Positions 1 to 12,400 of a stretch of DNA of 64,000 bases are shown here, piece after piece. The notes beneath the pieces are model-generated. The model searched no databases. It was not told the origin of the DNA and saw only the letters and a list, made by a program, of their open reading frames with translations. The position numbers were made by a program, and so were the translations under genes. Every line of letters begins with the position of its first letter. The stretch's first letter is position 1. The stretch lies in NCBI GenBank assembly GCA_040954595.2, contig CM082589.2, positions 124,001 to 188,000 of the forward strand, written 5' to 3'. The DNA is from Balanoglossus misakiensis (taxonomy: Eukaryota > Hemichordata).

Positions 1-747
1 TCTATTGTTCTCTGACATAGTACCTTTGTTTTCATAATTGCATTGATGAAATTCCAGTTTTCACGGTATTCTTCTGGTGTGACCTCTTCTGGTAGACCTG
101 TCTCTTGCTCATAATTATCAAGAAGAGCAATAAAGCCTGAAATAATAATTATAATAAGAAATGACTACATTTGCATTACATCTGCACATCTCATAGAAAC
201 AACCAAAACAATAGTATGCATTTTAAGACTTCTGAAGTAATTGTTTCCTGAAACTAAATTAGAAATGTAATGAAACTATACATACGTTTGAAGGTTTCTT
301 TGCGGAATACACTTTCCTTGACATACGAAAAGAGGGGATCACTGGCTCTGTCTTGTCTTCCGTCAAGGTAAACTTTCGTCTTGCCTTGAAGATCAATGGC
401 AAAGTCTTCACCAGGTATCAGCTGGTTCTCATCCAACTCCCATAGTTTGCTAATAATCTCTGATAAATCACTATCCATTCTGCAATTAATTCAATCAATC
501 ATTCAGTTAAAGATCCAATAACGATTTTGAGATGACTGCTGTCTTCTATCTTGAGCTGAAACTTGAAATATTTCAACAAGATCGATATATTTTTGTTTCT
601 CACCACACAAGAAGATGGGTCCATCAGTTGAATAAAAAGATCTCAATTCACCATTCAAAATGTATATAGTAACTTTTTAGTACAATGATTTTTCAGACAA
701 AAGTAATTCTATATCAAGGTAAAATCAATTGCATACCTGCCAGCCAT
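1..747 (-). CDS. EndoU-type poly(U)-specific endoribonuclease, 5' part (cut by window edge)
   Basis: This is the N-terminal part of an EndoU (XendoU / placental protein 11 family) ribonuclease, which cleaves RNA at uridylates. Proposed exons are 747-737 (start codon, M-A-G), 479-286 and 136-24, joining in phase 2, 1 and 0. The protein then continues beyond base 1. Exon 2 encodes the family opening (LSEIISKLWELDENQL, then DFAIDLQGKT) and exon 3 the FIALLDNYE and VTPEEYRENW segment. The catalytic histidines lie in exons outside the window. Unlike the two EndoU genes at 19-25 kb it has no signal peptide and no somatomedin B domain, so it looks like an intracellular form. An alternative start at 478 would skip the short first exon. 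It is divergent from EPT1 (start codons 1.1 kb apart). The family call is firm; the first exon is less certain. Confidence 0.85.
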
Positions 748-1883
748 GTTTAATGTTTCAACTGTTAATTCAACCAATCACCTACAAGAAAATAGCATTA
801 AACAAATATAAATACAGGTAAGTGATTACTGAGACTTGTAGCAAATTCTATTCATTAAATCGGATGTGTTCAACAACAGATTCAGTGTCATGCAAATGAA
901 TATGCCACGTATCTCGTCTGAACTTGTGTGGTTAATCATTCTCGTTTCTACTACCTCCATTGGTGATCAAAGTTCAGAGTGCCATATAGCAAAGAATAAA
1001 ATGCAATTTTATAGCCCCACTACACAAAACGTCCCATTTTAGAGTTTGAATAATGGGTGTTGTAAACTGGAGGTGCATATCATATTTTGTAATCGTGTTA
1101 GTCTAGAATCTATCCGTTCGTAGTCGCATTCACCCAGGGTGAATGCGACTACGAACGGATAGATTCTAGACTATAATCGTGTATATCAGTGATTATCACT
1201 TAAAATTTCATAGCGTTGACCAAAGCCACTGCAATCTAAATTAAACATATGATAAAGCTGTTTTCGTTTGGGATTAATCTGAATATACTCCATGAGTTGT
1301 TTGGGGGTCAAGTTGGAATGTGTTGTAAAACAAAAACGGGCAAAGTGGGTGTGTACAAATCATTAAACTTCACTGGTAGTGCCCCAGTGGTAGTTGTGAA
1401 ATGAACATTGGGACCACCGGCCGATTCTACAACACTAATGTGATTTGTGACTTGTTTGATAAGCCTGCGGCCCTGGTCACCTGAATCGATCTTTTACCTG
1501 GATTTCCTTCGTTTGAAGTATTGATTGACTCCGTTGGTCACGTCACCACGCCTCTCGGTCAAGCTGTCGGACGTTGCCCAGCCGATGAATGAAGCCAAGC
1601 TGTGTTGATCAAGATGCAAACTTTGCCCTTTGACCCCGCCCCTCTTATGAACTCCCTGGCCTGGGATGGACTGAATAACCGGCTATTTTACTGAACTCTT
1701 CGTTTAATCACAGAATCGCCCCTGTTACAGTGTCTTAGTTTTCAATCATTAAGTCACTTGTCAACTTCAATCTTGTCAAAACATACATGTCAATCAACAT
1801 ATCGCGATAAAACCGTGTGTGAAATTGTGTTCGTTGTAACACCTAGTTAGGGGGTCCTATCATGCCACTTTCTAAACACGATC
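748..1883. promoter_or_regulatory. Intergenic spacer between divergent EndoU and EPT1 genes
   Basis: This 1.1-kb spacer must hold the promoters of the minus-strand EndoU gene and the plus-strand EPT1 gene. No convincing TATA box is visible. It contains a perfect 75-bp palindrome with flanking duplications at 1090-1182, described separately. I see no further coding exon. Confidence 0.5.
1090..1182. mobile_element. Perfect 75-bp palindromic insertion with 9-bp target duplication
   Basis: Bases 1099-1135 and 1137-1173 are perfect inverted copies (37-bp arms) around a single A at 1136. The nine bases taatcgtgt occur immediately before (1090-1098) and after (1174-1182). Flanking direct repeats plus perfect terminal inversion are the signature of a DNA-transposon-derived foldback element or MITE. 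No coding capacity is present. The absence of any arm mismatch suggests a recent insertion or gene conversion. Confidence 0.75.
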
Positions 1884-4800
1884 ATGGCGAAGAAATACCT
1901 CACCGATGAACAGATCGCCGGTTTCGACAAATATAAGGTAGACTGATCATTTACAGTACTTATTTTGGTGAATGTCTATAAAGGCCGTTGTGATGTTGTC
2001 AGATCTTTTCAAAGATTCACTCCAAAATGTGTGACAGATATCAAGAATTCAACGAACACGCCCGGCCCCTTGTGACAGAAATGGGCTTGCCCTACCCGGC
2101 ATCGTCTGCTAGTCGTAAATTTCCGGCAAATGATCACTCATAATGTTTCTTAAAATCTCACCATTATACCGCAGATGACGATAGAAGTACTGCAGCTTAG
2201 CATAATCGGAAAATTACCGCCGTCAAACTGTGGTATATACAGTTCACCACTCAATCTCTCAAGTTGTCGACCAACACGTCGACTGCTCGTTGCCTTGACA
2301 TCACGATCAAACGTACACTATCTACAGCCTTGAACTTGACTACCACCCATGGGGCATTTTCTGAGATCGTGCTATGATCGCCATCAAACCACTGACATTT
2401 TAACAATCCAATTTCAGACTAGCAACAAAAAACAAAACAGCTAAACAGTGTGTTGATGATATTGACCCCAAACGTGTCTATTTCTACAGGCACAGATACT
2501 AGTGGCTCTGTATGTCTGTCGGTGGTAGTGTCTCATATGGATTACAACTTGCAAACATGCAGATTTAAATTATATTTTATTTTCACATTGCATGGTCTTC
2601 CTTTCCTGACCTGTCAATGATTCTAATCCCCCTCCTCATTTTACATTTTGCAGTACAGTGCAGTAGACACATCTCCAGTCTCTGTTTACATCACACATCC
2701 ATTCTGGAATCAGGTGGTCAAGGTAAGATACATGTATATCATATACTGTAGAATACTTCATTTGTGGCCAGCTTACCTGATGTTAATGTACATGTACTTT
2801 GTACTGATCAAAGTAGTTCGATTGTGTTCTTGAGTGCCTACGTATTTATGCAATAGTCACGGTGTATAATCTATGGTTGTGAGGGCAGTTTGCCAGCTGT
2901 GTATCCCACCAAGCGTCAGATTATCTGATCGTGGAGAACATAGTCCATGTTTGAACAGACATGGTACTCTGAACTCAAACCCTTTCACCCCCATTTCATT
3001 GTGTTGAGGTCCAACACTGTAAACTGAAAATTGAATTCAAGTTAACCTTTGAATTCAATCGTCATTGCAGTAATAATGCTGATTATACACATATTATTGA
3101 AAATTAATTGACAACTTCTATGCAAATAACAAATTATTTTCTCCTTTCTCTATCAACAGCTTGTACCGCTATGGGTGGCACCAAACATCTTAACCTTGGG
3201 AGGGTTTTTACTCCTTATAGTTGCTTATATACTATTATACGTCTATGATAACGACTTCTTGGCATCGAGTAGGAATTATCCCGATTTAGCACCTGTACCT
3301 CAATGGGTTTGGTTTGTCTGTGGGATTTGTCAGTTCTTGTCACACACTTTAGGTGAGTAAACGCACTTGTAAGTTCATAAAACGTCTTTCATTTTGACTG
3401 TTTCTGTTTCCTGGTTGGTAGAATTGTAGAAAAGATGAACTAGCATATACAAGTTGATTGGCCATGTGGAAGTTACCTAACAGCATATAGCTGTCTCCCT
3501 GTCAAGCTTCAAATTAATAATGCTCAAAACACTCAGCGTTTGGATATTTAGGCGTGGCTCATTCAAGCTTGTCAGAGAACACATGGATGGTCAGTTATGC
3601 GTATGTATTATGTAACATACTTTTAAGCGTATGGGATTGTGTTCTGCTGCAAAACATACGTTTTTATTTTAACACAATCACAGATGATTTTCTTTCCACT
3701 GGTTTTGGAGATGATAACAATAGCTCAGAAAACAGTGGCAAGAATATTATCTGTGCCTTTGTGCTGACAAAAAAGTCACAACAATGTGTATTGTTCCAAG
3801 AGTATTACACTCAGTGTAACCATTGATTGTACCAGTGCTAAGGTAGTGAAAATTCATAAAATTACAGCTGTCTCTCCTTCATGATAATCCCATTTAAATG
3901 GTCTTTTAAAAACATTTTCATGTTACAGATGGTATAGATGGCAAACAAGCTAGACGAACTCAGTCAAGTTCACCACTAGGAGAGTTATTCGACCATGGCA
4001 TCGACAGTTGGGCCATTTTATTCCTGCCTGTTGCAATATATTCCATCTTCGGCCGAGACGGAAATGACTATGGAAAAAACATTTTTGTGATGTACTGGGT
4101 TGTGTTGAACATCGAAGTCTGTTTCATCATCTCGCACTGGGAAAAATACAACACTGGAGTTCTGTTTTTACCCTGGGGTTACGATGTTAGCCAAATTGTA
4201 AGTATTAGTGGTCAAATAATTGTTGATCTGTAGATAATAGTTGCTGGCAGAAATGAAATTATCAATGAGATGAAGTTTGTTTCTGCCAAACAAATATTGC
4301 CATATTCTCAGATGGTGGCTATTTCATACCACTTGATTCCACCTGCTGTGTTCTATTTTTGACTTTACACCAGTTACTAATTGTAGATGGGATCCACCTA
4401 CAGTGATTGACAGGGTCAAGCGTAATAAGCAAATCCTGCAATCGCAACAGCTGAATATCACTCTAATATTGATCTCCGATGTTTCTATACATACAGGGCA
4501 TGACAGTGGTGTACTTATTAACAGGTGTCTATGGTATTGAAATTTGGAAAGGAGCCTACTTTGGATTATTTGAATTTAGAACTTTGTTTTTATTGTGTGT
4601 TTATGGTGAGTATATTGTCTGGGTTATAAAGTGGTGAAAGGCACAACTGAATGTAAATATGAGCATTTCAGTGACTTCTTTGAAAGTTCAATAAATCTTA
4701 TCATTTCTCGTTTTTCCACTTTAGCTGGGACATTCCTGATAACATTACCCCAGAGTTTCTACAATGTTTACAGGTAGGTCTAGACTAGATGCCTTTGTGA

Positions 4801-5778
4801 GTATTTTGTCGTCTCATTATTTTGCTTCCTCTAATCATTTTTGTTCTACAAAGCTAATCATGTAACCCAACTCTCAGATGATTGATGATTTTTACATACT
4901 TTACTGAACAAATGCAAATAACGGATTTTATCCTTCTCAGGTCATATGCGGATAAAACTGGCAAAATGCGATCCTTTCCGGAGGCTATCCGGCCGATGGT
5001 TCCGGCGTTAGTTCTCTTTGTTGTTGGTACACTCTGGGCCTACCAGTCTCCGTACGGAATTTTAGAAAAAAATCCGCGACTTTTTTTCTGGCTTATAGGA
5101 ACAAGCTTTTCCAACATTACAGTAAGTTATTTTAGCTTCTATAACATGTAAGCATATCTGGGTGGTTTCATGTGGACATGATTTGCCACCCAGGTAAACA
5201 TGCATGTTTTATAGCCATCTGCCTCGAGACACAAAACAGGAATTGACATATATTATTTTGTCTTGACTTCTAAGGCAGTTCTAACCTTTAGATCTTACAC
5301 AATTTGACATATGTTGCAATCAGAGAGTCACTCACCACTTTGTCGATTTATGTTTCCTTGCTCCATTTCAGTGTCGACTCATAGTTGCGCAGATGTCAAG
5401 TACGAGAGCAGACGCACTGAACATATTACTGGTTCCCATCTCAGCGCTGGCGTTTGCTGCTCTGGTCTTTGATCTTGGTGTCTGTGAATTCTATTTGACC
5501 TGGGGTTTAACAATATTGGTCACGTTGGTTCATCTGCACTATTGTGTTTGTGTGGTAAGTAGTTGTCCTTTTGTTGTTGGTCCCTCAGAGCTACATGGTT
5601 TGGTCCAAATCCATTGTTTTCTATGGTAAAGTTGAACTTCTACAAAGGGAAACAGGGGTGAAAGGTTTAAACCAGATTTGTTCTTTTTGTGTCTGAACAG
5701 GTGCAGCAGATGTGTGATCATTTCAACATCTACTGCTTCACGATCACCAAGAAACCATCACAGAATAAAGACAAGTAA
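1884..5778 (+). CDS. EPT1: Ethanolaminephosphotransferase 1 (selenoprotein I orthologue without selenocysteine)
   Basis: It transfers phosphoethanolamine from CDP-ethanolamine to diacylglycerol or ether lipid, the last step of the Kennedy pathway, in ER/Golgi membranes. Nine exons: 1884-1937, 2654-2722, 3160-3352, 3929-4197, 4497-4605, 4725-4773, 4941-5121, 5372-5554 and 5701-5778. They join in frame to 394 residues (human SELENOI is 397). Exon 4 carries the complete CDP-alcohol phosphotransferase signature DG-x2-AR-x8-G-x3-D-x3-D (DGKQAR to HGID), followed by the family segment WEKYNTG and LPWGYD. Several hydrophobic helices follow. The start lies in an opening similar to human ([14 protein letters not shown]). 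The reading frame ends in TAA soon after HFNIYCF, close to where vertebrate SELENOI has its selenocysteine, so this protein appears to lack it. Distinction from the related choline/ethanolamine enzyme rests on overall similarity. Confidence 0.93.
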
Positions 5779-6660
5779 GAGATCACAAATTCCTGTATCA
5801 GTTGAAAACGCACATGAGTAGCGGGTGATTTGTCGTGCCACTAGAGGGCACACTTCCACTACCCTAAATTAGGGTGTTTGGAAGCAGTGTTTGTAAGGTC
5901 AGACAAACTTATACAGATTCATTAAAATGACTGATTTACCAAGCTAGCTTGCTCATAGTTCATATAATTTTCTAATGAAACATTTTTTTCCCCTCATAAT
6001 TTGTACATATCATTGGTATATATGAGTACAAACTGCCATTTTGACAGAAAAGTCTTACTGTAGGTTCAAAATGTTACCTGTAATTTTTATAGATCTGCAT
6101 GTTACACCATGACATTGAACTTGGTACTTGTACTATTTATAAAAGGCACAGATGTCTCAATGCAGCTTGATAAGTTTTGTTTTCATTTTATTTTGTATTT
6201 CTGGTTTTGTTTCTTAAAATGAATTGAGCTGTATTTCATCTTGAAAATAATTTTTCCACACAATTATTTGAACTTTCACCTCTGCCAAAATATTTCAAAG
6301 ATATAAAGGAATCTGTATTTTTTCAAATCTTTTTCCAAAGTTGTGTCCTGCCTTCAAAATGCATGCAACAATGAATGCACACACAATGCATGTTTTTAAT
6401 ACTAGTACAATGTGTTTGTCTGTCTGCATGTTTTTTATTAGCAGCTGAGGTTTTGACTAATCTGTTACTGATCTTGATCACAAATGTTATTACGAGTAAC
6501 TAGCCATTTTTGCGAGATAGATTAAACTTCATAAGTTATTTTATGATTTTCATGTGTTGTTAATTTTGATTTGCCATGTTACAGTATTAATGTTACCAGG
6601 AATAAATTATTGTGTGTACTTAAACTCCTTGTGGCATGTTTGTTGTTTTAAATAAATAAC
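5779..6660 (+). other. EPT1 3' UTR with two polyadenylation signals
   Basis: This AT-rich, non-coding stretch follows the EPT1 stop codon. AATAAA hexamers at 6601-6606 and 6651-6656 are the likely cleavage signals. I saw no obvious SECIS-like structure, but this was an eye scan only. Confidence 0.55.
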
Positions 6661-8377
6661 ACCCCTCAAACTCTGTGTCTTATAGGCTGTCCTTGTTGTT
6701 GTCTGTGGAAAGTTTAGGCCATACCATTTAGGTGTAGGGTAGTACACTAGGTAGGGATGAGTTTCAGAGTAGAACAAGTGTCAGTTTTCATGAATGCATA
6801 ATTGCTATTAGTAGGACAAAGCTTTCTTAAATATATGAAGCATCTATCTGCACAGTTCAAGCTTTATGATGTTTACTATACTTCAGTGGAGTATTGCAGA
6901 CTCTGTATATTACCGTTCAAATCAGTCATGAAATTTTTGGCCCAGGAAAGTTATTAAATGTACAACATGCTCCATGTCTCATCTTGTTTTCCCAACATTT
7001 TCTTTCCACATATTCCAGACATTTCCAGACAGAAAACAATATCCATACCAGCATTCCTGTCTGTTCATCTGCTTCTGCAAACGGCTTTTGATGTTCGCAA
7101 TCCTGTCTCTGCTGCAAGTGCTTTTCTGCAAACTGCTCTTCCACTTTCAAGTTCCAAGTTTTGTCAGAAACTCTCACCACTCACCATAGAAAAATCCCTG
7201 TAGTTGACCATGTAGAATCTCAGCTCAGAATTGCAAATGTCGTCACCTATAAAATCACCACACATAAACAAAATACAATATTACAAGACTAACTGCCACA
7301 ACTTGGAACTCGTATGATGCTTGTAAATAAATCCAGAGCTTCACCAAGCATGTTTTATTGATGTTTTCTTTCTGTGCTTTCTCAGCTAACCATCTCTATA
7401 TTCACTATGGTGAATTTTTATTTGCGATATAAAAGCATTGAAGGCATAATGATCTCTCATTCTTTTGTGATAATTTAAAATATGGTGCTGGTATTTGAAA
7501 ACCATCACCTTGTTTAGTCTTGAACATCATGGCAAAGTGTTTTGTTGCCATATGCTGTATTTCACCTTGTGCAATTGTCTCTGGGTTTTCTGCAATAAAC
7601 ACAACATTTAGACCTATTTTTTGTGTGTTAATAGAACTTAGCAGACTTTGCCGACATTTTAATGTTTTGTTAGTATTTTATCCGCCATGCTGTGTCCTTG
7701 AGCAAGGCACTTTACTTCTCATCACGTCTCCATGATTCAAAAGTGGTGTGGTTACCTCATCCCGTATACAGCCTGTCTTTTATCATATAAAGGATGGAAT
7801 AGAGTAAAAAACAATTAAAACTTAGAGTGATTTGCTAGATTTGATGTTTGCTTTGTAGTGTCATATTCAACTTCAAACTTCAGTAAGAAAGTTCTACTTA
7901 CCATGTATTCTAGTGTAGTCCTTCCAATAGATGTTAAGATTGATGTAACTTGGTGATATCTGTGACCATGCTGTATGGGTCATGACAAAATATTGTGAAG
8001 CATTTATTGAAAGACGTCTTATCAAAAAATGTTTACGCAATCTTTTTCATTCTTCCTTCATATTTATGTGACTTTTTGTAAACTTGACCTCAAGGTCCAC
8101 AATTTCAAGTTATTTAAGTCGAGAGAATTGTTATCAACTTTCACTTGCATGACCAATTAAAGTTTATGTATTGAAACCAAGTCTGAGGACAATTCTGTCG
8201 TTTCTAGACATTTCTATGGCCAAGTGTGAGCTCTAAACACAAGTGGCTTTATATGTACCAGATGCCATTTGCTCTCTACAATGATAATGAACCCCAATGA
8301 CTTACCTAATGCCAGATAGATATGCCCTGATAATGCACTGTGAACAAGAAAATCCCACACTCGTATTCTAAGAGTTG
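6661..8377. other. Intergenic region between the convergent EPT1 and DEPTOR 3' ends
   Basis: I see no supported gene. Three overlapping open frames at 6894-7203 resemble no family and have no splice or codon-pattern support. The stretch near 7690-7735 (ccttgagcaaggcactt and what follows) reads like a dispersed repeat, but only one copy is seen here. Confidence 0.4.
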
Positions 8378-9442
8378 TTTATTATACAAAGTTTATTTTT
8401 GAATTTGTACATTAAAACAAAACAGACCCCATGAATGTTAATGTGCAAGTTTTTTTGTCAAAATACATACATGTGCTCAAAATTAAAATCTGAAAAGTAC
8501 TGAGCGACACCATGAACCAATCTAACATAGATTTTTAGTTCTTGATCAAAACTCCTTCAATCACATAACCCCCTTTTCACTTTGTAAAATGGTATATCCC
8601 TATTGTTTTTGATGATGTGGCAAGAACTATTTACAAAGAAAAGGGGTGTCGATCCCTGTTATAACTGGAAGTGTTTCTCTACTCTACAATGAATTACAAT
8701 TACCGGTAAAACAAATATACAATTTAGAAATGCTATGGTGATTATAATACAGGTTATACTTTTTACAAACAAAGGATAATTGAAGATTGGTAAGTTCTAT
8801 GCAAGTCTCAAGACCCGCATAAGAATAAAGGCACTTGACAGAAGACAACCTCACACAGAGAATTACAATCAAAGAACTCCTGATGCAACACAGCCAATTA
8901 CACTCTTTGCAGTATACAACACAAATTAACCTTTTAAAACAACAATTTACAGAATAAAAATCGGTCAAACACAAAACGAGTAAATGTTAGCATTTATAAG
9001 AATCTCTGTGGAAGGCACCTACTATAGTATTAGGTTGTTAGATAGGAGGGCCTTCTGACATCTTTCGAAGTTCTGTTTTTTTATGTTCACACCAAATTTG
9101 GTCATTTTAAAATGTCCCTTTTGACCTACATTGTGAATTCAACTTTTTGACTTAACCAGCTGTTGTGATTACAACTGTACTGATCCAAGTTAACTTCAAA
9201 TTTTTCAAACAATTCATGATTAAGAACACTGGAACAAAATATTGAGGCATTACATAAAAAGCTTTGTTTCACAATGCCTCAAACACTAATCTTCCATCAA
9301 CGGAATTAGAACTCCAAAACAGCTGCATTGGTGGGAATTTTGAATTGTTGATTAAAACGAAACTTTTGCTTCAAGAGCTACCAAAGCAAACCAGGTAAAA
9401 TCACTGAGTGATGGAGATTGTCTTCCTCTTATTGTAGGTTTT
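8378..9442 (-). other. DEPTOR 3' UTR
   Basis: This is AT-rich sequence downstream of the DEPTOR stop codon on the minus strand. AATAAA signals read on the minus strand at 8392-8397 and 8378-8383 (TTTATT on the plus strand), which gives a 3' UTR of about 1 kb. The long open frame at 8684-8974 has no recognisable similarity. Confidence 0.5.
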
Positions 9443-12400
9443 TTATTTTTTCTGATTTTCAAAAACTGTGAGACTGACAGCAGAAGGAATGGAGAGAATA
9501 ACTCTTGCAACATGTGTGTGATCCATGTAGGCTACATTGATGTCATTGACTGAAGTGATGTACTGACCAACCTGTAAGAAACAATAAGAAGTTCTCATTA
9601 ATAGCACATACTCCAATCATGTTAATTGAAAAGACAAAAACTGGGGGGCAAATTTCAGGGCATTTCTGGAATTTAAAATTTTGTTGCATTGATCACTCCG
9701 CTGAGGTACTATACACGAAAGACGTGCATCTCTTGCCACTGAGGGCGACAGCACAACTTACCCTGAGACCTGCTGCAGCAGCTGGACTGCTTGGGTCTAT
9801 GGTCTGTACATGTGTTGGGGAGGATCCTCTAACAACAAAACCAAAGCCCACTGCATCACTTAAAATCTGCAAGATCAGGAAATGACACAGATTTATTTTG
9901 ATGATGACGACGATGGTGGTGGTGATGAAGATGATGATGTTGTTGGTGTTGTTAATGAATACAATGATGACATATCAAACTGCACATAACAGCAATTGCA
10001 AACCTACCCTGATATCTTTCTTGACATATGTTGAACCAGGGCAAAAAAGTTTTTCAAGAATTGGATTCTGACTCCATTGGCCAACTGCTGGAGCAGTCAT
10101 TTCAATCCCACTATCTCCGGAAGAGGAACACGACCTCTCACTGCTCCATTCTGCATCACTTTCAAAATTCGTGGCCAGCTTTTCCTGGAATATCTCTTCC
10201 ATGCTGTCGACTTCATGGAATAGCATGGGACTGCTGTGTCTCCTGGCGTGGAGTCCTGGAGGCACCATCAGATGTCCACCACCCACTGAGAAAGAAATTG
10301 AACAGATCTCATCAGATATATCATATAGACCATTTTCTGAACTCTATGAGAACCTGTGAGATCTCGCGGTGAGATCTCGTGTGGCTAGGCAAGTTTATAT
10401 GGGAGGACATTCTCATGTGACACAGGACAAACAAGACCTTCATACTCTTATCAAAACAGTTAACCCCTCCCCTCCCCTACACTGTACCCACCAGAAAGGG
10501 CAAAAGTTACTGACTGGGGCACAGAAAACAGCTAGTGGGTAATTTATCCTAAAACCTACTTGGTTGATTAAATTCCCAAGGATATCCAGCCTTAGTAGGC
10601 GTTGATGGTGATGGCACGGGGGAATGATTGACATTCCATGGATACCCTGTTTTGATTGGCACTTCCGGTGGCGATGAGGAAGAGGAGATGGACCGGTTAG
10701 ATCCCTGAGATGTGCTTCGTCGTCTTTCATTTGCAAATTCCACCAGGTCCATCAGTTTGAGATGACTGAGATCGGAAAATTGATACCAGAGGTTGATGTT
10801 GTCATTGAAGTCTTCCTCTTCTTTCACTAGTCAAAACAACAACACGAAAATTGTTGTAATGAATCCAGATATCAAAACAGGAATGCATAAAAACAATGGA
10901 AGGTAGCAAAAACGACTGGCTTTGCACAAAACATTATTTCAGTGGAAAAGAGAAATTCCACCATCCCTGAAGCACACTCACACTTGCTAATGATAAGTCC
11001 AAAGTGACTTACCACACAAGGCTAACTTACCATGTCTGAGAATGCCATGCTCCACAAGATCTTTACACATAGCAACAGCCTGTTTTCTGGATTTCACATC
11101 TTTGTCTTTCACAAGAACATCAACCAAATCTTTCCCTGAAAAACACTGAAGTCACAAAACCTTCTTTATATTAAAGCCAACTCTTGTTACAATTTGATCA
11201 AAATTACCCATCAAATCATAATCATAGTTTTGGGATTATGAATAATAAAAGAGCCCTGTTCCTAGGATAGCAACCAGTTCACCTAGCAACCTGGAAAGAT
11301 CTATAGGTTTGTTTTTAATGTTGAAACACACCTGTCTGTACAGCTGACCATCTTCTTTTATATCTTTGACAATTGGATGCTGAACACTACCTCTAAATAA
11401 TCTGAAAAATATAAAATCAATGTATTTTTAACTTCACTATTCAAACAAAATGCTGTAGTCAACCTTTGCCCTTTCATCGTTAGGTTTTCACAAATTATAT
11501 TTCTATAGCCAAATAATGGCAAGATCCCAATTATCAATGGCTATATACGTACTGTGGCACTGTGATAGTATCCCTTAGCAACATTTTCTCAGGTTTATTT
11601 TCCTTCTTCATGAACACTCATGATTTTAGAAAAGGAACTTCTTACATATAAAAAAAATCCATTAGCTACTTATGGGTCATGCATGCCAAAATGTCAAAGC
11701 AGTTCACTCAACCAGACAAACAGAAAAACACTCCAGTTCACCCCCTTCAAGTGAAACTCCCTGCTGATATACAGGCAATGATGAAGCATAAATCATTAGA
11801 GATCAGTCAAAATCACTTGACGTCAGACAAGTATGCCTTGTAGAGTGGTCTCATTGTCTCCACTCAGTTGACTAAGAAACGAGGCGTCTAATCAATACAC
11901 ATCAGCTGTGTGAAATGTTGATATCTGATCAGCTGGTTACACTGTCAACATTTTATCAGCTTCTTTTTTAAAGGGCACTACATATGGGAATATTGATCTT
12001 AGTCAAATAATTGAAAACTAAATTAAGAACACTATTGCTGGAATACTGACGTATCTATATTTTCCTTCAGAAAAAAACTATTCTCACTAACTTAGAAATA
12101 AGGTTTTCTATTCTGCTATTATCAGACTTGGAATATCCCAGCAGGGTTATTTTACAGAATCCACTGAGAGCAGTCAAACAGATTCCATGTCAACTTTTAT
12201 TTTCAGTTTCATGTTACATTTAACATTTTCTCCTGAAAGAAGCAATAACAGTGGTTTTCCTAGAACCATTGTGACGTTGGAATGTTTTGTCACTGTGCCA
12301 GCTCTTGGTTGAGGCAGACAAATAAAGATTTGATCAAAACAATAAACATGAAATGGTTTACTAAGAAAATGGTCCCCATTTCCGTGAGGTGAGTTATATT

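Noticed and set aside
6894-7203. Open frames in three phases and antisense
   Set aside because: Openness in many frames at once reflects base composition; no known family or splice logic.
7690-7735. ccttgagcaaggcactt phrase suggestive of a dispersed repeat
   Set aside because: Only one copy in the window, so repeat status cannot be shown here.
10028-10372. 114-codon plus-strand frame
   Set aside because: Shadow of DEPTOR exon 7 on the opposite strand.
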